Below are positions 1 through 12,744 of a stretch of 64,000 bases of DNA, piece by piece; within the stretch, counting starts at the first letter, position 1; every line of letters begins with the position of its first letter. Location: assembly GCA_002812745.2 (NCBI GenBank), contig NCSJ02000032.1, positions 152,030-216,029 on the forward strand. The letters are read 5' to 3'. The position numbers and the translations under genes were made by a program. Below the pieces are notes generated by a model. The model did no database searches. It was not told where the DNA came from and saw only the letters and a program-made list of their open reading frames with translations. The DNA comes from Scytalidium lignicola. Its lineage: Eukaryota > Ascomycota > Leotiomycetes.

Positions 1-1787
1 CCATTGTGGATCAAGTCCACCATCAAGAGCAAAGTCAAGGGCCTTCTCAACCGTAAGCCAGTTCATAAGATTACTAGCAATCTCAACACCTCGGTAGATA
101 ACTGGGGGGATTTCGAGTATCTTGCCCGCCGCAGAATATCCAAGAGCAAGATCGAAGCGATCAGCAGGGGTACCTGGCATCGGTGATCCTCCTGACTGAG
201 TAGTTGTGGTGGAGTTAGAGTTCGGCAGTGCACCAATATCAAGTAGTGGAAGACCATACAGACGTTGAACAGCCATCCAAAATGCATCAGATCGCAAGAA
301 GCGATCATCAGATTCAATGAGAATTTGTCGGACCAAATGGCCATCACTGTTGCTCTCTCTAGCTTGTGCTGTCATGATAGACTTAATCGTTGGGCTTCGA
401 GCAAGCATCAGGTTATGACCAGGAATGCGGACAGGAGGAGCACGATCATCGGAATATCGAAGTTCTAGAGTGTAATCCGCGAATGTAGGATCTGCAAACT
501 GACTTTGTATGTAGTTTACAAGACCATCAAAGTTTTCAGCACTATGTGGCATAGGAGGCTGGCCCATGGGATATTGACCATAGTGTCCTTGTCCAGGCGC
601 GACAGGCTGAGATCCTGCACGAGCTTTTGGTCGAGGCTGCTGATATAGACGGACCTCGTCAATATGGCCATTGTTTCCGTTAGAAATAACAGCAGTAGGG
701 TATTGGCTATAAAAGGCTGGTCCGCTAGTCTCAGGTTCATTTCCGACTGAAGATTGAGATCCATGAAAGCTGTGAGGGGTCAAGGGGTCATACGGCTGAA
801 AGCGTTGATTTTCAATGCCAAAAGGAGTACCAGAAGGTGAATATCCTTCGGCCGCAAACGATACCATCTGTCGACGAGCATGATTATCATTTACGAAGTT
901 GTCTTGACGAGGATAGTAACCAACAGCTGGAGGACCCATTGGCATTGAGCCATTTGACATCTGGTGTTGATGGCCACCGTGGGAGGGATGCGGACCATGA
1001 GAACGACCATTCTCAACAGGGTTCGGATGTGGATATGGCATGTACGGCGGTTGGATTCCACCAGACGGAGGTGGCACAGGTGAAGAGTTATTGGATTCGG
1101 AATGTCCACCAAATACAAGGCTGCCATTGCTGGGATGAGTATGATGCATAGTATGCTGGTTGTTGAGAGAATGGTTATGGGAAGGGAGCTGGACGGAATC
1201 AGACTCCACACGAACCTCCATGGTTTTTGGTTGGCCTTGACCAGCAGGATAGAATGGGGGAGGCATATGATAAGTCGGTCGAGAAGCTGAAGAGGTGCCC
1301 TCAGATGGAGCTGAGCGCGCAGTTGCGTAGCTTTGGATCGTACCTAACTCGAGCAGTTAGTTATATACTAACCCAGATAGAGAAAGCAGGTATATAAATA
1401 AAACTCACCTTCAGTCGAAGCTTCCGTTTGATTCTCAGCCTTGTCAATATATTCACTGGAGATTTCTTCTGTCTTGGTTCTTGCTGCTGTTGCAGGAGAA
1501 GTTTTCAGGACAGCGTGATCTGATTTTTCAGTTGTATGGTTGTTAACAGATCCGTTTGCAACCACGGCAGTGGCACACGAGGCTGAAGAAGGTGGTGATG
1601 CGCTCGAATCTTGGGCCTCACTTTTGGACATCGCCACCGGCGGCTCTTCAGTCTTTTTCAGAGAAGGACCTCGTTGCTTGCGTTTCTGAATGAATGGAAG
1701 GGGTATCGCTGGGACGACCGGCTTTGAAACCGTTGGTCTGGTGCGATTGCCCTGAAGGGCTTTCGCCGAGCTTTGGGCTGGTGACAT
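1..1787 (-). CDS. BTB/POZ-like domain protein, 5' part (runs off the left edge)
   Basis: Two exons are visible on the minus strand: 1409-1787 (ATG at 1787) and <1-1343, separated by a 65-bp intron with GTGAGT donor, TAACTAAC branch region and TTAG acceptor; the frame is continuous across the splice. The open frame reaches base 1, so the 3' end is missing. The first ~400 residues are Ser/Pro/His/Gly-rich and look disordered. From about residue 405 a folded segment appears with the BTB/POZ-like pattern FADYTLELRYSD, then VRIPGHNLMLARSPTIKS, followed by an acidic FLRSDAFWMAVQRLYGLPL helix region. BTB-like proteins of this kind in fungi are mostly of unknown function, often protein-interaction adaptors. 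The family assignment is by pattern only; a function is not inferred. Confidence 0.7.
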
Positions 1788-4700
1788 CTTGAACTTTTAT
1801 TCCACAGCCTGATCTAAACTTAACCTGTGTCCTCTGATGGACGTCCCCAAGACTCAACTATGACCATGAAACTGGTCATGTAGCATCTGGGGAGTCTTTC
1901 GTTGTTGGAATTACCCGTAGTAAGATAATGGGGTGAAATCAAACAATGTGATAGCTTTGACATCAATCTACTGTAGGTAGCTCCGATCGTCACCCCGCAG
2001 AAATTGTAGCCGATCGGCTAATTTTCTAACAACGGCATAGCGTGACAGCCGCCTCCATCTCAGCCTCTTGCTTGAGTTTGACAGCATCTTCTATTGACAG
2101 TATTTAGGGGACATGATCCGTCTAGACATTAGAAGAAGGTCAGACAGTCTCTTCACATGTGTTAACTATTAAATGCCATCATCAGCTTATGTTTAGCCCG
2201 AAGCCCAGCCTGTAATTTCTTTGTTCATCATGAGCTCCGTGCCTGATATCTAGTAGGCCCCTGCGTCTAACTTTGCTTTCAACCTGGTCTTAGATATCCT
2301 ATTATATGCAAATATGCAATTCGTTAATCTTTCTTCATCTAATATGTAAATTATTTCCAGGATCTTTTGATTTTACGCCACAAATCATTGCGGTTCTAGA
2401 CATGTTCCACGATATTCTCTTTCAAAGCTATGTAAAGCCATCGATGGTTTATATCGATAGCTTCACTGTGCAAACCGGCACTGAGTATAAGTCTATACCG
2501 TTTCCACAGGGCAAATAACTGCAAAGTTTTGGTAACAGCAAATTGATATTCATATCATCGAATACAATCTCAGACTAGCGGAGTTGTGGTAGCGAAACAT
2601 CATAACACTATCCTTTCCTTGTCCTAGCTGTAGGACCTCGATATTCATTTTCCGCTGAACACTCCTTCGGAAATTTCACTATAGAAGTGATCCCTAATTT
2701 CCTAATATAAATAACATTAAACAATCTAGGAGTAGTGGATTCATATCTTTCATGCCCTCCTAAGCTACTTATTCTTCACCTACAAATAAAGAAAGTCAAA
2801 GATTAGATATATTTGCTTAGAACAATCTTAGCTTTTTATGTAAAATTTGCCAACTTCAATTATAGCCGTCCTAGATTAGTACCTCTGAAATTTAAATTTA
2901 TATACCACTTCATAGTTAAGAGACTATAATTTGTTGCCGAGGGTACAGAATAGATTTGCTGTACTCCCGCGGAAATTTGCAATAGTTTCTCGTCTTAAAG
3001 TTAACACACTACTCTATGAGTTTGATATCGCTAAAGCGAGTCTTACAGAGACACCATCAAACTATAATCGCCCGTAGTGATTTCTACGTAGAATTTGGAT
3101 ACGAGAGAATAATTCTAGTCCAACGACACATGAAGTATGTTCTTAATGGGGCAGGTTGGGCTCTTCAATGAGCATCACCGTGGGATTGCGGGCGTGGGAC
3201 TGGGACTGGGACTCGACAAACAGATATTCATCATCGATCCCTTTCAAATCCCCCTCTATACGTATTAACCCTCGGTAAATTCATCAGATGATATTGAACT
3301 GGTATTTTTGGGAACTAGGCCCCCGTAAAACATTTTCTAGAAATAGTGTACAGAATTCTATAACCACGGGACAATTGCGCACCTTTACTCCACATTTGAA
3401 TAATATCTTTGTAAAGCCAAAATCTAGATTCCGATGTTATTAATAGTAGTAACGTTGACTTTATCAGCCCTGCGATGTCATTTCTATAGCATGGTCCTTC
3501 ATATCGCAGCCGCGTTACAAAAGTCTGACTAACTGTTAGAGCAACAACACACAATATTGTATCTCCGGATTCCGAATGGTCTTCCTAACCAATGAATCAG
3601 ACTTAGCTATCCCAGCCTTTTTAATTGCACACACCAAATCCCATTTGCAAAAATGAAAATTAGAATGGAAGCCCTGGCGTAGGGCTTCGGAATAGATTTC
3701 TCCCGCACCCCCTTCAAATCAAAGACCTGCATGAGGGGATATCAGACGAATGAGACACAAGGATACTAATATGGAAATTGCTCAATCTCGGCATAAAGCG
3801 ACCTTAATGGGCACAGGTATGTATCTCAAGTTTTCTCGTGTCTCTACTGTATACTGTAATTATGCCCATCCAAGGAGAAGCAATGATTAGTTATGTTCAT
3901 CATACCCAGATCGTTTCACAAATGAGTATCATAATCAGATTGCCAAAACCAGAAAATGGTATTAAAGCTTTCGACGTCTGGAGAGTGAGTTCGTACTGAT
4001 GACTGTGTTCTCGACCCAAACTCCCCTGGCACTTCCCATATTACCACCTCGTTTAATGGTCAATCTAATCACAAACGCGTTCATCTCAAACGGATCATCA
4101 TCTAGGTACTTGTACCGGTACTTCTTGTACTTATTTTCGTACTCTTGTATGTATCCTTCCCCGCAAGAGGCGGCAAGTCAATGCTTTCTTGACTAGTAAT
4201 CTTACCGGATGCAAACTGCCACCCACCATCACCTTGTTTACACGCCACTGCGGGGGAAAAAGCGCGTCATCTTCGCGTTTTTTGGGCTCTAGATACACGG
4301 GACAGATTGTGGTTATCAATATCCGATTAAAATACGAAGGGAAAATTTTCTTGGTTTTTTGTGAAAAGTTAGCGGGCGCCATCAAGAAAGCCTGCATATT
4401 GGCTTTGTGGTGATGCGATTGGCGAAGGTTAGCTTCCTCCTGCATGTATTCGATAATTAACGGGCAAGAGATGCGTCAATTTAAATTATGCAGCTTCTCC
4501 TTTGGAAAAAAATAGATTGATTCCGTGGTTCGATTTCCTAAAATATCGCATTTTGTTTTTGTTTTATGTTTCGAGGATGATTGTCAATTGTCGGGCGTGG
4601 GCCGGCCTCTAGAGCAATCTTTTTCAATCTTAGGGCTGAGAAAGAAAAACGAAGTAGCGCTCCGCTTGTTTTGATTAACACCAGGGTTCTTGGTTTAAAC

Positions 4701-7700
4701 AGGGTTGTTGTTTGCTTGAGATGGGATCAAAGGAAGGTTTTTTAGACGGATATACGGATGGAGAGGTACTTTCGAAGGTTCTGGGCTTGCATCCGGATCC
4801 GATCCGCGACTGAATGGGGAAAATATCCACTCACTAGCGGGCTTCGAAGAGCTCGATCGTTTGGAGTACACCAGCCGTTGTTACAGATTGACTTTACGGG
4901 AGATTGAAGTTGCCTGGAAGTAGGTAGATATGACGATAGTGGCTATGATTCGAGACAGTTTGTAGCTACACAGGATACCAAACGGCAAGAAATCTGGGTT
5001 GTGAACGCCGTGGCTGGAATCACGGTATTTTGAAGTAAATCGTGTTGCTCTGTCGGGGATCTACTCCGTTCTAAGTGCTTATGTGATGTAGATTATCATT
5101 TTACTGCTCATCAACCTTGCAAAGTTACAATATCGATCTTGATACCAACGGAAGGTAGGCATTGTACTGTATTTTGAAGTATCAAAGTGCAGAGCGGCAA
5201 TTCCGTGCGATCTTCACTCGGCTCCAACCTGTCAATCCGGTGTTCATGAGTCTAGCCAGACGTGCCAGATTGCCGGATCTCAAGAAAGTCATGGCCTGAC
5301 ATATCATAAGCAGATTAAATCGTAACTTAGACATCAATCCTTGTAAGATGATGACCTAAGAGATCGGCGGGAGGCTTACAAAAAAATCAGATTTGTGTGA
5401 GCAGTTTCTCCGGTTGCGGAAGAAATCTTGAGTACGTCCGTAATAAGCTTCCAGTGGCTGTTTGAAATTCAGCTTGTGAATAATTACAACTCATTCTAAC
5501 AAGGCTTGTTCTAAAGCCCTCTGGCGGACCTGGTGACCAGCCTGACTTCCCACGACCTACGGTGCAGCGCCGCCATGCGCCGGTACTCTAACCCCTGAGA
5601 AGGTTGCGAATGGTCAAATCGATATTTTTTCTCATCCCGGTCAGAATGTGGGTCTTCTATTGGATGGAGTCTGCATAGGAAAGCGGATTCAGGTACCACG
5701 CTGATTTTATTGGCCGCGGTAAACATTTGTCGGCCCGCGTGTCTGGGTGACAGCATGGACCAGGGTCAATAAGATCCTTGTGTTCCACGCTTCGGCGCCA
5801 AGGGGCAGGTTGGTGCTTCGAGTTAAAATTTGAGATAGGAGATGTTACCCCCTTTTCTAGAAGGTCGTTTCAGCGTGAGAAAATTTCCTTTCCTCAATGT
5901 CTACTAAATTGATGAGTAGAGTGCGTGTGGAATCCGACTTGTGGGGTTCTTTTGAACACGATTACGTGTAGATAATGAGACAATACAAGACGGTCGCTTG
6001 AGAGTGAATCAAACATAACAAATAAGCCTTTCCTTATTCAGGATGCGCTACTGCATCCTGGAAAACCAGGGTTAGAGCTGGTAACGAACGGTTGAAGCCG
6101 TAGTAAATTGATTAAGACAAACACCTTTTGATCTGAAAATCTTAGGGAAAAGGAAGAATTTATGAGAAAAAGGACTTGGCAGCAGCGTTTGTTCGAGAGA
6201 GTGCATCGTCTCTGGATTGGAGGCGGGGTGCGCTCGTGTGTTGATGCTGTGTAATCCTGAGACAAGCAGACAACCAATTGTTTGCACAGAGTAGTCCTGC
6301 ACAAACTTAATCGGCAAAGCATTGTTTGGCCATTAACATCAATGCCCATCCTCGACATACTGTTGGGTGTGGGGTTAACGCTTCTCCCCAAGTTTAGAAT
6401 ATTTGATGGCCTTTCGCTATAGGGAGTAGAGTATTGCCTTGTCTTTTAATAGGGGGGTTGATGCGGTGTTATGACCTGAACTGAGCCAACTCGAAACAGG
6501 GGCCGCCAATCTCTCGAATCTGCGCATTACTTTTTTGCCATCTCCAGAGTCTTGACAACCAGTCGATGGCATATGGAAACTGCAAGACACAGACAGGTAT
6601 CCTAGTGCTGCAGTGTAAAGGCACCGCTGTGCGACGCAGCCAGCAGCAGCAGCAGCAGCAGCAGCATTTAAAAAAAGCATCTAGGTTACCGGAAACTACT
6701 GCAGGTGACAAGTAGCAGCAAAAGAGCATATGAAATCATGTCCCGAGGCACAGGCTATCCGACCGCAAACTACAACCCCGAGCGCCCACCTCCTGAGTGA
6801 GATCTCATGCTGTCCAACAACGCGNAAAAAAAAGAAAGCAATAAAAAATACCATGGTACCATGCTGTAATTGTAGAGAAAGGGAGGGAGGGTCACGCAAT
6901 GGCCAACCCTTTCGTGAGCAGTTCCGCCCAACAAGAATTGGGAGCGCCGTGATCTCATTGGAGAGCAGCAGCTTAATTAATTAACGTGCTGCAATACCAC
7001 AGTAAAAAAAGGACTGCCGCTGCACCCCTGCCCTTGCCGCCAGACCTCCTTCATCCGCCACGCTCAGGCACCGCAGCAAAAGTGCCTGAGCCCAAACTCC
7101 GGTCTGCTGCAGGGCCATCTGTCACTCGTCACCCCCAGAGATCCATGTCCGCCGCGGGCCTCCCTCCACCTTACCTACCAGAGTAGTGAAGGGCAGACTC
7201 ACGGCATTCTGCACATCTCTTTTCTCTCCTTCCCTCACATATCCCATTCCCGCCCAAATCACCTTCGACTCGACCATCCCGACGAAGAAGACAAGTCATT
7301 GCGGTTGAAAGAGGGTGGATTCCAGGTGGAATTCGGGTGCATCAACTAACCACACGCTCGTTCTTCTCAATGCGGTCTGTCGATCATTGAATGCCTTGGT
7401 CCAGAGAAATCCCGTGCTGGTTCTCCTGCGCTCTCACTAGGACAGGTGCTGCCAAAACCGCTGGTCTTTCCAACTCTCGTTGCAGCTCTACCTGGACGCG
7501 TAATTTATTCAAAGACAGCACTTTGGAAAGCTTGAATATCAGTCAAGGTCAGTCGAGCGAGTTCTTCTTTTCTTACGCATGTTGTCGGGCAGGGAATATG
7601 GACTCGGGAATATACTCGACCCCGGGCACCTTCAATGCGGACATGCCGTGTAAAGGCCCAACAACCATAACCAAGTCTACCGGGTCGGCATGAGGAACTC

Positions 7701-8116
7701 GAGACTAGAAGCGTTATGCCGCGTTTCTGAGGTGTTCCTGCCATCCATCTGCCAAGTATTACCATGGATGGTTTTTGAATAGATTCCTGCACATACTAAA
7801 CCCCACAACTATCCTTTGGACCTGGATATCATCTTTATTTCTACTCCTACTCGAATTTAAGCTAATATATATTATTTAATTTAATAGTCTAGTGATCCAC
7901 ACTCTTTTCAAGCTAAGCACGTTCTTTTGTTTTATGGACAATTAATAATCGATAATCGCACTCTCGATAATCTCGCTGCACATCACTACAACGATTCAAT
8001 CCAATTGAAAACCCTACCTACTCATAAACTCCACTGTGTGGAGGATACTGAGAAGAGCTGGGGGAAGATCCGATATATAACCTGTGAGCACGATCTAGCG
8101 CGCTCAGACAATCAAA
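1788..8116. other. 6.3-kb stretch with no convincing gene
   Basis: Upstream regions of the divergent genes at 1787 (-) and 8117 (+). All open frames here are under about 120 codons, overlap on several frames and show no family resemblance. The part 2300-3100 is notably AT-rich and may be an old degraded repeat; the part 6600-7300 is richer in GC and holds a CAG microsatellite and one N (6825). The stretch 7200-8116 is pyrimidine-rich and is the likely promoter/5' UTR of the 8117 gene. I see no tRNA. Confidence 0.5.
6642..6665. repeat. (CAG)8 microsatellite
   Basis: Uninterrupted run of about eight CAG units in non-coding sequence, followed directly by an A7 run. On the minus strand it reads as CTG/TGC. 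Confidence 0.9.
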
Positions 8117-11100
8117 ATGAATCGGTTTAGATCGAAGAAGAAGGGAAAGGATGGAGCTGAAGGGCCGAATAGGCCATCATTAGAAGATGTGCCTCCAGTG
8201 CCAAAAGTCTCGAAGACCTTCAGACGTAAAAAGCAGGAGGAGCCAGAGGAGAAATTTGAACTTGACCTCACAAATGCGCTACCATCTTCGGATGATTTCC
8301 GTACCAGTCTGCTGATGAATGGATTATCAGCTCGGTTTTCAATGTTACGTGAACAAGATGACCCGAACTCGAAGATTGGTAAAGCTAGTGATGATAGCGT
8401 CTTATTCCCAACTAAACGTCAATCGAGGCTCAATGGTTATAATTTCCAGGTACAATCACAGGGACTTTCTGATATTGCTGAAGTCTCGTCTCTTAATGGG
8501 TCAATTCGACCACCTTTCGCATCAAAACCAGAGGATGGCTATGGGACTGATGACGATTCTGGATACGGTGGTGGTAGTGTTATGAGCCGCCCTAAACCTG
8601 GGGAAGGAAACGTTCTATTTGGCGGTCGTCAGAAGATATACAAGCTTAACGCTGGATCGGGAGGTGCAACTAGAGGTCGAGCGTTATACGATGATGATGT
8701 GAGCTTGTCAGCATTTCAAAAGCTTCGTCAACGAGAGAGAGAGCAACAAGAGGAACAAGAGGAACAAGAGCGCCGAGAACAAGAGCAAGAGCGAGAGCAA
8801 CAGGACCAGGACGATCTTGATGGCGATATGAGTGTGCAGAGCTCTTCACGGCCAGGTTCGCCAACACTTCCAGGGTACAATCGCAAGAGAGAAACATCGT
8901 CAACAACATCGTCAGGTGGTCCTTCGAATGCCAGAATCTCTACTGCAGCGACTTCCATCACATCCCAAAGGACTCCATCGTTGAGTGGAAGCCACACACC
9001 AATCACTCCCAATCCTCTCTCTACCTCCTCCACATTTGAGAGAACCATGACCAAAGGGCGACGTTTATACGAGACTGGTCTGGATCAGCATCTTCATGAA
9101 CAACAAAACTCGGCCATGAATAGATTGGATAACTTGTCCAGACGTAACCTCGGAACGCAGACGCCTCCACCAGGCTTCACTTCACCTACTGAGACCTATC
9201 AGAATCGGGATGTCTTTAATCGGCCACAGGTTGCCGGAAAAGCGAGCATGCCGAACCTTCGTACTGCAAGTCCAACCCCGGCTGGATCGAGCCTTGGAAA
9301 GTCCGATTTCGGCGTAAAACGGCCTGGCAATATTGATACGAAACCAGCACATGGAATTGCCTCACCTCCGTTGAGCCCACCGATCGGCGAAATCGAGGAG
9401 CACATGGTACTTAAAGTACAACCGAACGATAGGGGAAAGGCCACTGCTCTAGGAGCCTTTCAGAAGCCTCTTCAGCCATACGACGAAAATAAATACACCC
9501 AACGACAGCTCCAAATGCAGCAAGGTCGAGGAACGCCTACTGAACGAAGCAGGTCACCACCTCGTGCATTTGGTTCTCGGCAACCCGCTATGGGTCGTGC
9601 GCGTGGAGAGTCAAATGCTGGCTATTCGTCTAGCAGGTCCAGGTCGAATTCATCAGCTCAGCGACAGTTCATGCCTCAGAGTCGCATTGCAGAAACCCCT
9701 TCCCCCAATGGCAACAGATTATCATCTGAGCCCGATGCGAGTCGCGGAGGTACATTTTTGAGTTCACCAAATGAAAGCGTAGTTGATCTGTCCAATGATC
9801 GAGAAGATCAGCAAAATGGATTATTTCATAATGAGCCAGCACCGGGAACCAGTAATGGTTTCCCTCGAAGTCCACAAGTCACCATTGAGCGGCCTCCTGA
9901 ATCAGAACATCCAGCAAACCGACACGAGCCTTTTGGACCATATAGTGCAAGCAATGCGACTAGCCAAGATGTTTCAGTATCTGCAACAGAGTCTAGTAAT
10001 GAGAAGCCTCCAATCGACTCCCCTACTTTAGGCCCAACTACTGGATTGAGCGGGATGATCCGTCAGCATCTGAGAGGAGCTAGCAATGCGTCTTCAATAT
10101 ACGGTAACGATTCATCATCGGGTTTTGACTATCAATTTCCGTCTGAGCCAATGCCTGGGAATGACTCTAACTCAGTGACTAACACTTGGGAGGGTGAGGA
10201 TTGGGATGATGAGTTCTACGATGAGAAGAAGTTTTCTCTTGACAATTCTGCTGCTGGCTTTACAAATGTGGGTATCTCGACTAAGAAGGATGGTCAAGCA
10301 GAACAATCTACAGATTGGGAGAAGGAATTAGCCAATCATCACCAGAGGACCTTCAGTTCTGAGACGCAAAAGGAGCGTGCAGAGTTCCACAATGAACTTG
10401 CCGAGCGACGGAGACGGGTACAAGAGAACTTGAAAAGCCTCGTTGAGACCGAGACGAATAAACCCGCTAGTCCATCCACATCAGCAGATTGGTTAAGAGA
10501 TGGTAACCAGCAACACAAGAACAGCACATTAGATGCTCTCAAGCAGAAGCCAAGTCTAGGATCTTTAATCACTAAACAGAAAGATGGAGGATCGTCAAAG
10601 GCAATGAAGATGCTTGGTATTGGGAATGCAACAATCACCACAGGCACTTCTCCAAGTAAGCCGAAGTTTGATGAAAGTGGAAAAGAAGACGATGAGGAAG
10701 AATCATCACGAAGCAATACGAAGCATGGAATTAGTCCGCAAACGAAGGCGTTTAGACAAGCTCGGCGAGAGGCCCAGCGGGCAAAGGAACAGGAGTCTAT
10801 GATGAGACATCATCCTGGGCGTTCGCTCAATCCGGTAAATGGCCATTTCCCCAACGCTTCTGTACAGAGTGCTGAATGGGTGAAGTCTGAATCTGGATGG
10901 TCCCGGGTGAAGCCTGTAGAGAACCTGCAACGAAAAGTGCCTGCCACTTGGGTTGATGATGTGCCTACAACCTTCCAACCACGCCATTCAACCCGTTCTC
11001 CAAGTCGAGAGAGAAAACCTCCGCCACTCTCAGGGTCGTTCCGTAACGGAGCAACTGGTTCCGATTCACGATCACCATCTCGTGCCATGGCGCGTGACAG

Positions 11101-11866
11101 GTCAGGTTCTGATAGGCATCGTGAGGAGACTACCTCAAACTCGTCCCTGGGAGGTCATGACGAGCATCCTGCAACCCGCCCACCCGCGAGATCGCCAATG
11201 ACTCCTGGTGCTCAGTTTCAACCTTCACCAAGCTTTCCCCCGGTCAACGTTCCAACTGGGAGAAGTCGGAGTAACAGTAAATCTCCTGCTCTAGGCCAGT
11301 CTGAAACCGACAACCTGCAACCGAGTGCCGCTGGCATGCCTATGGATAATGGAATATCTCCTAGACCTTCTCCAGTTGCTCCTTTTGTCCTAAACCCGAC
11401 TCCACCCCAAGCCATGCCTCCTGGAAACACAGATGTGCGCATGCCAACTGGTCGGAAGAAGTCTGTTAACAAATCAGAGATCTCTGAACCAGTTTTTATA
11501 TCATCTACTTCCAGGGTTTCCACTATCAATCTCCCTCCTGGAGCATCTCTCCATAATGGAGCTGAAGCACCACCTATTCCACCAGTGAATCCTCGTCGAA
11601 GACAAACACGTACCATGTTCGGAGCTTTTGGCAAGAAGGATGAAGCCAATCACCCTATGCCATCTCCAAGTCCTGAAGATATGAGCACGTTCTCAGCAGA
11701 TGAGGCGGACCACCCAGCGACATCTCGACAGAATATCCGCAAAATCTCTAGCGAAGGAGCTGGACTGAATGCTAGAGCTCACCATGAAACTCCTACATCT
11801 GCTATGCCAGGCTATACACCCCCATCTCGTAGTCCTCCTCGGGTAGTGGAAGGTGGAATGTTTTAG
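8117..11866 (+). CDS. Large intrinsically disordered conserved protein (1249 aa)
   Basis: One uninterrupted frame of 1249 codons starting with a good context (CAAAATG). The N-terminus (residues 1-15) is very basic (MNRFRSKKKGKD), followed by a more ordered-looking block around residues 50-125 (LDLTNALPSSDDFRTSLLMN and SARFSMLREQDDPNSKIGKA). Residues about 204-237 are almost entirely Gln, Glu, Arg and Asp, a charged single-helix or coiled-coil candidate. The rest is Ser/Pro/Arg-rich with many SPxR and SRSRS-type motifs, a likely phosphorylation substrate, plus a short acidic WEGEDWDDEFYDEKKF patch near residue 695 and an Arg/Glu-rich helix near 755-775. No enzyme domain or membrane segment is visible. 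I have an impression that the N-terminal block is conserved in other Pezizomycotina, but no function can be named. Confidence 0.9.
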   Translation: MNRFRSKKKGKDGAEGPNRPSLEDVPPVPKVSKTFRRKKQEEPEEKFELDLTNALPSSDDFRTSLLMNGLSARFSMLREQDDPNSKIGKASDDSVLFPTKRQSRLNGYNFQVQSQGLSDIAEVSSLNGSIRPPFASKPEDGYGTDDDSGYGGGSVMSRPKPGEGNVLFGGRQKIYKLNAGSGGATRGRALYDDDVSLSAFQKLRQREREQQEEQEEQERREQEQEREQQDQDDLDGDMSVQSSSRPGSPTLPGYNRKRETSSTTSSGGPSNARISTAATSITSQRTPSLSGSHTPITPNPLSTSSTFERTMTKGRRLYETGLDQHLHEQQNSAMNRLDNLSRRNLGTQTPPPGFTSPTETYQNRDVFNRPQVAGKASMPNLRTASPTPAGSSLGKSDFGVKRPGNIDTKPAHGIASPPLSPPIGEIEEHMVLKVQPNDRGKATALGAFQKPLQPYDENKYTQRQLQMQQGRGTPTERSRSPPRAFGSRQPAMGRARGESNAGYSSSRSRSNSSAQRQFMPQSRIAETPSPNGNRLSSEPDASRGGTFLSSPNESVVDLSNDREDQQNGLFHNEPAPGTSNGFPRSPQVTIERPPESEHPANRHEPFGPYSASNATSQDVSVSATESSNEKPPIDSPTLGPTTGLSGMIRQHLRGASNASSIYGNDSSSGFDYQFPSEPMPGNDSNSVTNTWEGEDWDDEFYDEKKFSLDNSAAGFTNVGISTKKDGQAEQSTDWEKELANHHQRTFSSETQKERAEFHNELAERRRRVQENLKSLVETETNKPASPSTSADWLRDGNQQHKNSTLDALKQKPSLGSLITKQKDGGSSKAMKMLGIGNATITTGTSPSKPKFDESGKEDDEEESSRSNTKHGISPQTKAFRQARREAQRAKEQESMMRHHPGRSLNPVNGHFPNASVQSAEWVKSESGWSRVKPVENLQRKVPATWVDDVPTTFQPRHSTRSPSRERKPPPLSGSFRNGATGSDSRSPSRAMARDRSGSDRHREETTSNSSLGGHDEHPATRPPARSPMTPGAQFQPSPSFPPVNVPTGRSRSNSKSPALGQSETDNLQPSAAGMPMDNGISPRPSPVAPFVLNPTPPQAMPPGNTDVRMPTGRKKSVNKSEISEPVFISSTSRVSTINLPPGASLHNGAEAPPIPPVNPRRRQTRTMFGAFGKKDEANHPMPSPSPEDMSTFSADEADHPATSRQNIRKISSEGAGLNARAHHETPTSAMPGYTPPSRSPPRVVEGGMF

Positions 11867-12744
11867 TGGGATTCGAATCTTTAAAAGGTATCGATAATCA
11901 AATTCTACTATATTTCTCTTATATCCAAAAACTGTTTCCACTGCATGACACGGTCGTATTATCCCCACAATGTTGTATACTTTTATTTTATTGTTCCGAT
12001 TTTTCTGCAGCACTTTTACCTTAATCGAACCTTGCGGCGCCTAAAAGGGTCATAAAAAGGGACTACTTTAGGCGTTTTCAGAAGCAGTGAGCTCGGGCTT
12101 TCTTTTACAAAATTACATATTTCTGGGAATTTAGGGATTGATCAGACATGTGCGGTACTGGCACCGTTCATATTTTCCTTGGTGTGGCTCCTTTTTACTA
12201 CTTGTAATAGTTTGCGGCAGCATGATTTGCAGTGGATGACTGTCTAGTGTGAAGAATGACAGCTCAGCTGGATCTGTGAGTGTCAGACCCTTGAGGAGAT
12301 TTTCTTGTAATTATTTCTTAGCTTTGTATGAGGTGAGCTGAAGCTGGAGCTGGAGCGGAGATTGAGAGGATATGAGAACACGGACGCAATTATACCTTAG
12401 CTGAGTGCCTGTTCGGACTACCGAGCAGAAGGCGTTGCAATGTATTTTATAAAATACCTAAATACAAATATCAAAACATTGCAGCTCTCTGGTGATATGG
12501 ACAGTGATGTGGACTGTTGAGTGTTACAACTTGATGTAAGCTGAGATTTAATAAGTATTACTGGAGGATTCGTAGGTGGGGATGACAACTCTCAGCCTTG
12601 CCCAGAGTTTCGGTCAGGGGTGTCCAATCACTAGCGGATACAGCACAGGCGGTAAGAGCAAGTTGGCATCTCCAGGTTTTGACAACTGTTGGATTTCGAG
12701 ATAAAGAGAGAGAGCATCTCAATTCACACCCCCAACAGCTCAAC
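11867..12744. other. Intergenic, tandem genes
   Basis: About 0.9 kb between the 3' end of the disordered-protein gene and the start of glucosidase II beta on the same strand. Contains the 3' UTR of the first and the promoter of the second. No gene or repeat seen beyond a short AGAGAGAG run near 12703. Confidence 0.6.

Noticed and set aside
4525..4540. tRNA B-box-like GGTTCGATTTCC
   Set aside because: No matching A box, acceptor stem or anticodon arm around it.
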